Shown: positions 1 through 7,060 of the stretch, one piece after another
Position numbering within the stretch: position 1 is the stretch's first letter
Layout of the letters: every line of letters starts with the position of its first letter
DNA from: Aigarchaeota archaeon
GTDB taxonomy: Archaea > Thermoproteota > Nitrososphaeria_A > Caldarchaeales > Calditenuaceae
Assembly: GCA_025059745.1 (NCBI GenBank)
Contig: JANXDH010000004.1
Span: 1-47,782, forward strand
Length of the DNA stretch: 47,782 nt
Reading direction: 5' to 3'
Made by a program: the position numbers and the translations under genes
The notes under the pieces: generated by a model
The model's input: only the letters and a program-made list of their open reading frames with translations
Told to the model about the DNA's origin: nothing
Databases searched by the model: none

Positions 1-133
1 GATTATAGACCGGAACGCGCCTGTACACACAGTTCTAGCCAGGATACCCGCGGACTACAAGTGGCTGCCCAACATCATATACCCCGATGACCAGAGGGCC
101 GCGTTCGTCGAGAGGATAAGGGCTATGATGTAG
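1..133 (+). CDS. C-terminal end of an unidentified protein (partial)
   Basis: An open frame entering from the left edge (first full codon at base 2) ends at a TAG at 131-133 and gives 43 residues. It ends with a tryptophan, asparagine and tyrosine-rich stretch followed by a charged helix (FVERIRAMM). Codon use is like the neighbours. The family cannot be recognised from this tail. It lies on the same strand as the isochorismatase-like gene 68 bp downstream, but a T-rich stretch (162-176) and a TATA-like element separate them, so a separate transcription unit is likely. Confidence 0.6.
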   Translation, partial: IIDRNAPVHTVLARIPADYKWLPNIIYPDDQRAAFVERIRAMM

Positions 134-201
134 ACCTCTCATAGAACGCTTATACGAGAATTTTTTTATCATTTTTAAAAACTTTAAATCGGAGCGTCCA
201 G

Positions 202-870
202 TTGATACTATACGTGTATTCATCTAAACCACTCCCCTCGCTAAAGGGGGAGGAGACTGCACTCTTGGTGATCGATATGCAGAACGACTTCGTTAAGCCT
301 GACGGATACGTCGGAAGGTCAGGTAAGGACGTGAGGCCCGTCCTCGAGATAATCCCGAAGATATCTCGTGCGCTCGATTTCTCTAGGAAAATCGGTATGC
401 CGAGGATCTTCGTGAAGACCATACACGCTGACTACACCAACTCAGACGTGTGGGGTAGCAGGTATGGAGGGAGGGAGGCGCCACCACTCTGCGTGCCAGG
501 GACGTGGGGTAGCGAGATAATAGATGAGCTCAGGCCTCTAGAGGGAGAACCGATCGTGATAAAGCACAGGTACAGCGCGATGCTAGATACGGACCTTCCG
601 CTCATCCTCCGGAGCAAGAAGATCAGGAACCTCGCCGTCACTGGTAACATGACCAACGCTTGCATAGATTCTACCGTCAGGCACGCGTTCATGATGGACT
701 ACCTCACTATAACCTTGAGTGACTGTGTCGCCACTCCGGACACCGATCTCCACGAGCCGACCCTAAAGAACCTTGCGAGGTATTTCGGTTACGTGTGTAC
801 ACTGGATGAGTTCATAAATAGCGTCATCTATTTGACGAGAACGGAACAGGCCAATCACCGTAGAACGTAA
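202..870 (+). CDS. Isochorismatase-family cysteine hydrolase
   Basis: A 222-residue protein of the isochorismatase fold, whose members hydrolyse amides, carbamoyl groups or vinyl ethers through an Asp-Lys-Cys triad. Asp25 lies in VIDMQNDF, Lys121 in VIKHRYSAM and Cys154 in TNACIDSTVRHAF, so the site is complete. The substrate cannot be told; N-carbamoyl-amine or ureido hydrolysis would suit a neighbourhood of hydantoinase-family genes, but that is inference. The TTG at 202 is taken as start because a TATA-like ctttaaat (182-189) lies just upstream; an in-frame GTG at 214 is an alternative. The 3' end overlaps the convergent HyuB gene by 47 bp. Confidence 0.85.
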   Translation: MILYVYSSKPLPSLKGEETALLVIDMQNDFVKPDGYVGRSGKDVRPVLEIIPKISRALDFSRKIGMPRIFVKTIHADYTNSDVWGSRYGGREAPPLCVPGTWGSEIIDELRPLEGEPIVIKHRYSAMLDTDLPLILRSKKIRNLAVTGNMTNACIDSTVRHAFMMDYLTITLSDCVATPDTDLHEPTLKNLARYFGYVCTLDEFINSVIYLTRTEQANHRRT

Positions 871-2875
871 GGGCCGACTGGGGTGGGCTCTTTTTCTCCC
901 ACTCTCTCAAAAAGGTCCTAAAAGGTCTCCCACGCTCTAATCTCCGCCGTCTCTCATTCCTTCTCTCGATCTCAGTGGCCTCCCAGTCTATTTTTAAACT
1001 CTCTTCATCATAGACTACCCTGTAGACGTTCCTTGCTGCCCAGTGGGATATTTTGCCTGCCTTCAGGTCCGCCATTACTGATTGTGGGTCCCTCTCGAGT
1101 ACGTCACCGTAACCTCCCGATCCTCCACTGCATTGGGCCACTAGGTCTCCTTCCCTCAGCGTGATTGTGGGGTGCGCGTTAGGGACTATAATCAGGTCCT
1201 TTCCGACTTCATCGATCAGGGCCTTCACTAGCTCCTTGTCGTTCCTTGGCCACACCCCCCTCTTCATTAATTTCTCTTTGGCGTTCCTCAGTATGACTAC
1301 CGGCCTTGTGGATGCAGGGTAACCACCGAAGACCCCGTGAGTTATAGGGAACCGGTTACCGTTTCCAATACATGTGAGGAGTAAGCTGTTCGTGTTATGG
1401 ACGAGGTATCCGAAGGATACTCCGGTTCCTCCCCTGAACTTGCCTGGACCGCCTCCGTCTGGTGCGAAACTCCTCCAGACCGTCATAAGAGGCAATACGG
1501 ATTCATCGTTTTCACAGTCCGCAGCCTCCGCGTACCCACAGAACCAGAAACCCGCTGAGTCGACACCGTCCTTATCGAGTCTCGCGCCCCCTCCCCTCGA
1601 GTTGCTGATCACCACCAAAAAATTAGTTACCGGTCTCCCCCACTGGTTCCTCCCTGAGATTGTAAACGATCTAAGACCTCCGTTTAGCGGCAGGACGATA
1701 GACTCGTCCTTCCTAAACTCAGGGTTTGAGAAGAGCGCCTTTATCAGGACTATTTGTATAGCGTTTATCACCACAGGACACAGGTAGGTCGTGTTCGATA
1801 TGGCCGCATCAGGATCCGGGTTGAGACATGAACCGGGAGTGGTCCTGAACTCGAAAGGTAGTAGACATCCCGAGCTGGCAGGTAGATCGCTCAGAAGGTA
1901 CTGGAAGATGTTGCTCGCGAGGTGAGCTTCTACCGCGTGCTCAAACGCATTGTAGGGTCCAGGGACCTGTGGAGAGGCTCGAGACAGGTCGAAGACCACT
2001 CTCTCCCCCTCTTTTATCAGCTCTACCGGTAACCTAATCAGTCCCTCTGCAAAACCTATCGTATCCAAGAACGCTACGTGCCTATATCTGCCATCTGGGA
2101 TCTTCTTGATCCTCTCACTCACTACCCTACCTGTCTCAACGATTATCTTCCTCAAAAGACCTTTTACGAAATCGTTTCCCTTCTCTTCAGCGATCTCGAG
2201 GATCCTTTTCCTCAATCTCAAGCATGTGGAGACCCTCGCCATCTGGTCATTCGTCAACATCAATGGGTAACGTACGTTGTTCTCGATCAGCTCGATTAGA
2301 TCCTTGCGTACTTTAAAGTTCTCGCCTATCTTTATCGGGGGGACCTTTAGACCCTCATCATACCTCGTCTTAGCCATATTTGGCATCCCGCCGGGTTCCG
2401 TCGCACCGGTCTCCGGTTCATGAGATGCGGCTGCAACCCAGGCTATCAGTTCACCATCGGAATAGACCGGCATGAACGTTATCATATCGGGATTGTGGAT
2501 GCCGCCGTAGATGGCTTCGTTACAGAAGAATATGTCACCGTCCTTTAGGCCCACAGTGGGTTCGTTCACGTAATGCTTCAACACGAACTTTATCGGTATT
2601 ATGCCCGTGACAACGTGGAGGTAGGTTCCTACCTCGGCTATAGACATGTCACCGTTCTTGCAGTAGTAACCCTGTGCCGTATCACCAGCCTTTATAAACG
2701 TAGAAATGCCTAATCGCTTTAGTATCTCGCGCGCTTCCCTACACGCCATCTCCAATCTCCGGCTGTATACCGCGTAGTCGATCGGGTCTATCTTGGCAAT
2801 CGCTAGTTCCTCTTCTTCCGTTGGCGGTTCAGGCTTAAACCGGCCCTTCCATACCAGCTCTAAATCTGCAGGCAC
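824..2875 (-). CDS. HyuB-type subunit of an acetone/ketone carboxylase-like enzyme
   Basis: A 683-residue hydantoinase B/oxoprolinase family protein, the subunit expected to carry the carboxylation active site in acetone and acetophenone carboxylases. It has the family's metal-site region: His127 and Asp130 in YGGIHNPD and His152 in SHEPETG, the 3- and 22-residue spacing also seen in the second HyuB of this window (His105/Asp108/His130). At 683 residues it is longer than the 527-residue copy at 35893 and closer to acetone carboxylase large subunits. The GTG start overlaps the HyuA stop by one base (TAGTG), so the two are translationally coupled. The adjacent gamma-like subunit is the main reason to prefer a carboxylase over a hydantoinase. 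The 3' end runs 47 bp into the convergent isochorismatase gene. Confidence 0.88.
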   Translation of the reverse strand: MPADLELVWKGRFKPEPPTEEEELAIAKIDPIDYAVYSRRLEMACREAREILKRLGISTFIKAGDTAQGYYCKNGDMSIAEVGTYLHVVTGIIPIKFVLKHYVNEPTVGLKDGDIFFCNEAIYGGIHNPDMITFMPVYSDGELIAWVAAASHEPETGATEPGGMPNMAKTRYDEGLKVPPIKIGENFKVRKDLIELIENNVRYPLMLTNDQMARVSTCLRLRKRILEIAEEKGNDFVKGLLRKIIVETGRVVSERIKKIPDGRYRHVAFLDTIGFAEGLIRLPVELIKEGERVVFDLSRASPQVPGPYNAFEHAVEAHLASNIFQYLLSDLPASSGCLLPFEFRTTPGSCLNPDPDAAISNTTYLCPVVINAIQIVLIKALFSNPEFRKDESIVLPLNGGLRSFTISGRNQWGRPVTNFLVVISNSRGGGARLDKDGVDSAGFWFCGYAEAADCENDESVLPLMTVWRSFAPDGGGPGKFRGGTGVSFGYLVHNTNSLLLTCIGNGNRFPITHGVFGGYPASTRPVVILRNAKEKLMKRGVWPRNDKELVKALIDEVGKDLIIVPNAHPTITLREGDLVAQCSGGSGGYGDVLERDPQSVMADLKAGKISHWAARNVYRVVYDEESLKIDWEATEIERRNERRRRLERGRPFRTFLREWEKKSPPQSALTFYGDWPVPFSSNR

Positions 2876-5013
2876 TACGAGTCCACCTCCATCACCATGT
2901 TGAAGTAACGGTCTACCGTGAGGTTGTAGCCTTCTGGAACGACGTAAGTGGTATCAGCGGCCTCGATGACGGAGGGTCCATCCACTACGTTTCCAGGTAA
3001 AAGCCGCGTGACATCATATATGGGCGTCAAGAGATAACCCTCATCACCCCAGTAGACGGGCCTCTTCTCTTTCAAGGCCCTTGATGGATCGGGCGACGAT
3101 AGTTCACGTGGAGAGAGCTTTGGTTTCAGTGGTGCAGGTGCCTCTGAGATCAACCTGATATTCTCTAGCCTTATTACGGCCTCGGGGAACTCGATGCCGT
3201 AGACCGCGTAAAAATGTGATCTGAACGCATTTATGATCTTCTGTACGTCGGCTGCACTATCTATCGATTGAGTAGGAGATGTTAAAGTAGCGACCATAAG
3301 CTGAGTCTCGTATCTCATATCTAGCTCCAATGTAAAGATAAGCTTTTCCCTATTAAGCCCCTCCGAAGTGATATCCCTCATCGCGGTAAGCTTCATCGAG
3401 TCAACTGCAAGATTGAACTTTTCCCTGTAGCCCTCTATCAACTCTTCCAAGGGCCGATTAGGATCGTACAACGTGATCCCCACGCTCCTCTCGTAGATAT
3501 GTTTTATGTCTAGAAACGACGATGCCAGCGCGTCGAACGCGGCGCCGAACGGGAACGTGTAAATCGATCTGACTGACAGATGTTTGTTTACACCTGCAGC
3601 GTGGAGCGGGCCCGCACCTCCAAAGGAGAACATAACGAACCTACGAGAGTCGTAACCCTTCAACGAGATATCCGTCAGTATCTCGGTGCCCATGTGATCG
3701 TCTATGACCTTCTTTATCGCCCAAGCGGCCTCCTCGACGGTAGATCCGAGCACGTCCGCGATCTTCTCCTTTATGGCGCGGGCCGCCTTCTGCTTGTTGA
3801 GTCTCATCTTCCCGCCTAGGAAGTATTTATCATTGAGGTAGCCTAAAACTAGGTCTGCATCGGTTACGGTGGGCTCTCTCCCCCCGAGGTCATAGCATAC
3901 CGGTCCAGGGTTTGAGCCCGCGCTCCTAGGCCCGACCTCGAGTCTGTTCCCCATAGAAGGATTGAACCACGCTATCGATCCTCCCCCCGCGCCTATCGAA
4001 CGGTTCTCTATAATGGAGAGGTTTACGGCCCATCTATCGATTATAGGGTCAAATTCGTAACTTTTTAGTCGCCCATCAGTTATAACGCCCATGTTGAACG
4101 TCGTACCGCCCATCTCGGCGGTTATGATATCGTTTAGACCGTAGAGCTTTCCTATATGGAGGCTGCCTACCATCCCAGCAACCGGTCCTCCGTTATAAGT
4201 ATCGGTTACCCTCGTCCTAGATAGTTTAGCCATACCACCGCTGTTATGGACAAGCATCAATGGTCTCCTGTAGCCCAGCTGCCGAACCTCGTCTGCCAGA
4301 TTGCTGAGCTGATCCCTCATCTCGATGTGGAGGAACGCGTTTAGTATGGTGACGATCGTCCGAGGGTATTCAAGCCATTTCGGGTGTACATCGCTCGACA
4401 ACGTCACAGGTATACTTCCCAAGTAGACGTCTGGCATCTCCCTCTCTATCACCTCCTTGACGAATCTTTCGTTAGAGGGGTTCAGGCACGACCAAAGGAA
4501 TGCTACGACTATTCCACGCGCGCCCCGTTTGATCAGATAACGGAACGCGTCTATCACCTCCTCCTTCGTAGGCCTGAGCACTACGTTACCTAGCGAGTCG
4601 ACCCTCTCCCTAATCCCGACTATCATTTCTCTAGCGATCAAGGGATGGGGGTTAACCGCTGTACCGGTTTTCCTTTGAAGAGTCCTGGGTAACCCGTCGC
4701 CCCACTGTCTAGAACGGCCGATGAGAACTAGGTCCTCCATCCCCGCGGTCGTTATCATGCCTAACTTGATGCCCTTTCTCTGTATCAGGCTGTTCAGCGC
4801 GAGCGTGGTCGAGTAGCGTATTATCTCGGTCTCGGCAAGTAAGTTTACTACGTCCATCTCCAACTTCTTTGCGGCCTCAGAGATAGCTCTTATTACGCCA
4901 ACTGAGAGGTCATGGGTCGTGGTTAGCACCTTCCCCCACACTATCTTGCCGTCTCTATTCACGACGGCCTCCGTGAAGGTGCCTCCTATATCGATGTCTA
5001 TCGTGACTACCAT
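2875..5013 (-). CDS. HyuA-type ATP-dependent subunit of an acetone/ketone carboxylase-like enzyme
   Basis: A 712-residue hydantoinase A/oxoprolinase family protein of the ASKHA fold. It has the N-terminal phosphate loop IDIDIGGTFTEAVV (about residues 5-18), a second glycine-rich loop AEMGGTTFNMG and the adenosine motif FSFGGAGPLHAAG. In acetone carboxylase this subunit uses ATP to make phosphorylated intermediates of bicarbonate and the ketone. The start is ATG at 5013, one base after the stop of the gamma-like gene; HyuB follows with a one-base overlap. The order gamma-HyuA-HyuB on one strand is an operon. ATP-dependent hydantoinase or oxoprolinase is the alternative, but those lack the small zinc subunit. 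Confidence 0.9.
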   Translation of the reverse strand: MVVTIDIDIGGTFTEAVVNRDGKIVWGKVLTTTHDLSVGVIRAISEAAKKLEMDVVNLLAETEIIRYSTTLALNSLIQRKGIKLGMITTAGMEDLVLIGRSRQWGDGLPRTLQRKTGTAVNPHPLIAREMIVGIRERVDSLGNVVLRPTKEEVIDAFRYLIKRGARGIVVAFLWSCLNPSNERFVKEVIEREMPDVYLGSIPVTLSSDVHPKWLEYPRTIVTILNAFLHIEMRDQLSNLADEVRQLGYRRPLMLVHNSGGMAKLSRTRVTDTYNGGPVAGMVGSLHIGKLYGLNDIITAEMGGTTFNMGVITDGRLKSYEFDPIIDRWAVNLSIIENRSIGAGGGSIAWFNPSMGNRLEVGPRSAGSNPGPVCYDLGGREPTVTDADLVLGYLNDKYFLGGKMRLNKQKAARAIKEKIADVLGSTVEEAAWAIKKVIDDHMGTEILTDISLKGYDSRRFVMFSFGGAGPLHAAGVNKHLSVRSIYTFPFGAAFDALASSFLDIKHIYERSVGITLYDPNRPLEELIEGYREKFNLAVDSMKLTAMRDITSEGLNREKLIFTLELDMRYETQLMVATLTSPTQSIDSAADVQKIINAFRSHFYAVYGIEFPEAVIRLENIRLISEAPAPLKPKLSPRELSSPDPSRALKEKRPVYWGDEGYLLTPIYDVTRLLPGNVVDGPSVIEAADTTYVVPEGYNLTVDRYFNMVMEVDS

Positions 5014-5014
5014 A

Positions 5015-5356
5015 CTATGCCGTTCCTCTTTCTCTCGCCAGTTTACTCTTCAATCGATCTATATCGATATCTATATCGTGAGTTATGGGGTGACCCGGTG
5101 GCAAGACCTCACACTCGATCATCAGCCCACACGACGGACAATAATACTCTAGCAGCCTGCACCACCTCGGATCGGGCGCAAAGTTCAGGTCGGTATTGGC
5201 GAGCCTTTCATAGATCTCTTCAGGTGATCTCTCATGGACAAGGCACCCGTACTTGTAGTTCTCTCTGGCGCTCCCCAACCTGTGGTTACATCTGTTACAT
5301 AGCCAGACCTCTTCGTCGAGGTCTATATCCAAGTATTCTGTGATCTGAACCCGCAT
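5015..5356 (-). CDS. Acetone carboxylase gamma-subunit-like zinc protein
   Basis: A 113-residue protein with two CxxC pairs, Cys20/Cys23 (CNRC) and Cys73/Cys76 (CPSC), followed by the signature-like segment ECEVLPPGHPI. This layout matches the small gamma subunit of acetone carboxylase; it is short, lacking most of the N-terminal extension I would expect in bacterial forms. It lies directly upstream of HyuA. The ATG at 5356 follows a TATA-like element (5378-5390, minus strand) by about 29 bp, so this gene probably starts its own leaderless transcript that continues through HyuA and HyuB. The DIDIDID run near residue 95 is unusual but still in frame. Assignment rests on remembered family motifs and context. 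Confidence 0.78.
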   Translation of the reverse strand: MRVQITEYLDIDLDEEVWLCNRCNHRLGSARENYKYGCLVHERSPEEIYERLANTDLNFAPDPRWCRLLEYYCPSCGLMIECEVLPPGHPITHDIDIDIDRLKSKLARERGTA

Positions 5357-5415
5357 CTGTACGATCTAAGGTTTGGTGCCTTATAAAAAATTTTATAATA
5401 ATAGTTAATCCAAGC

Positions 5416-6405
5416 TTACCGTATACCGATCATCTTCCGGTACTCGTCGGCCGTAGCCGGCCTCCTCCCCAGTGCCCTCGCTATGTCGCTCGTTGCCTTG
5501 ACTATCTCCGCATTGCTCGTACAGAGCTCGTTGCTGTGGGGGTATTTCCAGAGAGTGTCCTCCATACCGACCCTTACGTGAAGGCCCATGAGTATGGCAA
5601 GTGCGATGAAGTATATCGACGGCCGTGATGGCTGGGTGACCAATATTATAGCCTCTTTGTCTATCTCCTTTATCCTCTTCACGATGTAGAGAAGCCCCTC
5701 GATCATCGATTCAACATTCGGCATGTAGATAAAACCCCCCGGCATCGGACCTAATATGTGCCAGAAAGTCGGTCTTGAGAGTATGCCCGTATCGATGAGC
5801 CACTTCTTAGCGTTCCATATGTCATGCGTATCGTGTATATCTATGAGCGGTTTTACACCATGGGCCTCACAGTACTCGGCCTGTGCCTGTATTACTCTGG
5901 GCGTGTATACCCTGATGTACTCGCCCATCTGTCCGAGCGCGGGGTTTACTATCGCTACCTCGTAGAGGCCCTCAGTGACGGGGAATAAATTTTCTTCCAC
6001 TGTCTTGCCATAATAGGCTATTCCTCCATCGAAGACCACGTTTCTACCGTACTTCTTTTTTATGGGGTCTATAACTGAGTGGAGGAACTGCGAGGCCTTG
6101 TCAGGGTCATTTATGTTGCCCTTCTCATCCCTTGCGTGGGTGTGTAGAGCTACTGCACCAAGCGGTATGCACTCCTCGAACTCCTTGATTATCTCATGAG
6201 GGTATATGGGTTGAAAGGGGTTCATCTCTCTGTCGATGAATATCCCGTAAGGAGCGACGCCTATTATCAGCTTGTCCGGTAGGTCCCAGGGCGGCTCGTC
6301 AAAGGTAAACCACTTGTCGCTCAGGCCCAATCGGTACCAGTGTCTCGTCGGAACGGGAACGTCTTTGAACCTCTCCCTCCATTCGGGTTCAATGGGTTTT
6401 GTCAC
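5416..6405 (-). CDS. Beta-keto acid cleavage enzyme (BKACE/Kce family, DUF849)
   Basis: A 329-residue TIM-barrel enzyme of the family of 3-keto-5-aminohexanoate cleavage enzyme, which condenses a beta-keto acid with acetyl-CoA to give acetoacetate and a new acyl-CoA. The metal-binding motif ALHTHARDEKG and the late strand VRVGMEDTLW, which carries the conserved Glu, are both present, as is FDGGIAYYG. The frame is open to 6621, but the first 72 codons run into the divergent gins23 gene and look unlike the family. GTG at 6405 is chosen because the TATA-like element at 6426-6435 lies about 26 bp upstream, giving a leaderless mRNA. It is encoded just upstream of, and on the same strand as, the carboxylase genes. 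The substrate is unknown. Confidence 0.87.
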   Translation of the reverse strand: MTKPIEPEWRERFKDVPVPTRHWYRLGLSDKWFTFDEPPWDLPDKLIIGVAPYGIFIDREMNPFQPIYPHEIIKEFEECIPLGAVALHTHARDEKGNINDPDKASQFLHSVIDPIKKKYGRNVVFDGGIAYYGKTVEENLFPVTEGLYEVAIVNPALGQMGEYIRVYTPRVIQAQAEYCEAHGVKPLIDIHDTHDIWNAKKWLIDTGILSRPTFWHILGPMPGGFIYMPNVESMIEGLLYIVKRIKEIDKEAIILVTQPSRPSIYFIALAILMGLHVRVGMEDTLWKYPHSNELCTSNAEIVKATSDIARALGRRPATADEYRKMIGIR

Positions 6406-6425
6406 GAGGGTATAATATATCACAG

Positions 6426-6435
6426 GTATATATTT
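6426..6435 (-). promoter_or_regulatory. TATA box of the BKACE gene
   Basis: Reading the minus strand, aaatatatacc is centred about 26 bp before the GTG at 6405. This is the distance of an archaeal TATA box from its transcription start, so it supports both the short start and a leaderless message. A second TATA-like element for the same strand (6458-6466) could drive an alternative upstream start. Confidence 0.55.
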
Positions 6436-6547
6436 CCTACCTCGGGGTCTCAAGGACGCATATAATATCGTAATAGGACGGACGTAACTCAATCTTCCTC
6501 TCGAACGCATATATTTTAAGGTCAGAGGATCCAAGTAAAGGAGGATC

Positions 6548-7060
6548 TTGATAGACAAAGAGGGTGCGGTCTCGCCTGACGATCTCGCCGAGAGGCGTGT
6601 GACGATAACTACAGAGATCAATAGGTTGGTGGTCGCTGGGAAGAGCTACGATTCGCTCAGGCCAGGCACCGTGATATCCGTCCCGAAGTGGGCGGCCGAG
6701 AAGCTGATAGAGAGGGGTATATGCGAGTACCAGGCACCATCGTTAAACGCCTCCACCATAGCCCAGATCGAGTGGAGGGAGAGAAGAAACAGTTCTGAGC
6801 TCTCCGAGGTTCCGCCGTCGTTCTACGATGAAGTTAGATCGCTGTTAAAGGGCGACCCTCAAAGCTATCACAAAGACCTCGGGGCCAGGGTGATAAACGT
6901 GGTCTCCATGCGAATAAGCAAGATACTGACGTTTGCGGTGAAGGGGGTACCTCCTGAGAAGATCAAGAACCTCACCAGTGAGGAGCTCGATCTATATCTG
7001 AGCTCCAGGAAAGATTTCGTCAATTGGTTGAAAAAGAACACAGGACTTGGTGAGGTTTAG
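6548..7060 (+). CDS. GINS complex subunit, Gins23 type
   Basis: A 170-residue protein placed immediately before mcm, the position of gins23 in several crenarchaea. The N-terminal part (VVAGKSYDSLRPGTVISVPKWAAEKLIERG) resembles the small beta-rich GINS domain, followed by the helical domain to residue 165. This domain order fits the Gins23 type; the Gins51-type copy at 26129 has the reverse. GINS binds MCM and the RecJ-like Cdc45 to form the replicative helicase. The TTG start at 6548 is preceded by a strong aaaggagg ribosome site (6537-6544) and an upstream tatatttta box (6511-6519). The stop abuts the mcm GTG with no gap. Family recognition is partly from context, since GINS sequences diverge widely. 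Confidence 0.75.
   Translation: MIDKEGAVSPDDLAERRVTITTEINRLVVAGKSYDSLRPGTVISVPKWAAEKLIERGICEYQAPSLNASTIAQIEWRERRNSSELSEVPPSFYDEVRSLLKGDPQSYHKDLGARVINVVSMRISKILTFAVKGVPPEKIKNLTSEELDLYLSSRKDFVNWLKKNTGLGEV

Noticed and set aside
1374-1787. 137-residue plus-strand open frame inside the HyuB gene
   Set aside because: It is a shadow on the opposite strand of a clearly recognisable HyuB, with a proline- and serine-rich composition and no family features.
6406-6621. N-terminal extension of the BKACE frame (72 extra codons)
   Set aside because: It overlaps the start of gins23, is unlike BKACE proteins, and lies upstream of a TATA box that fits the GTG at 6405.
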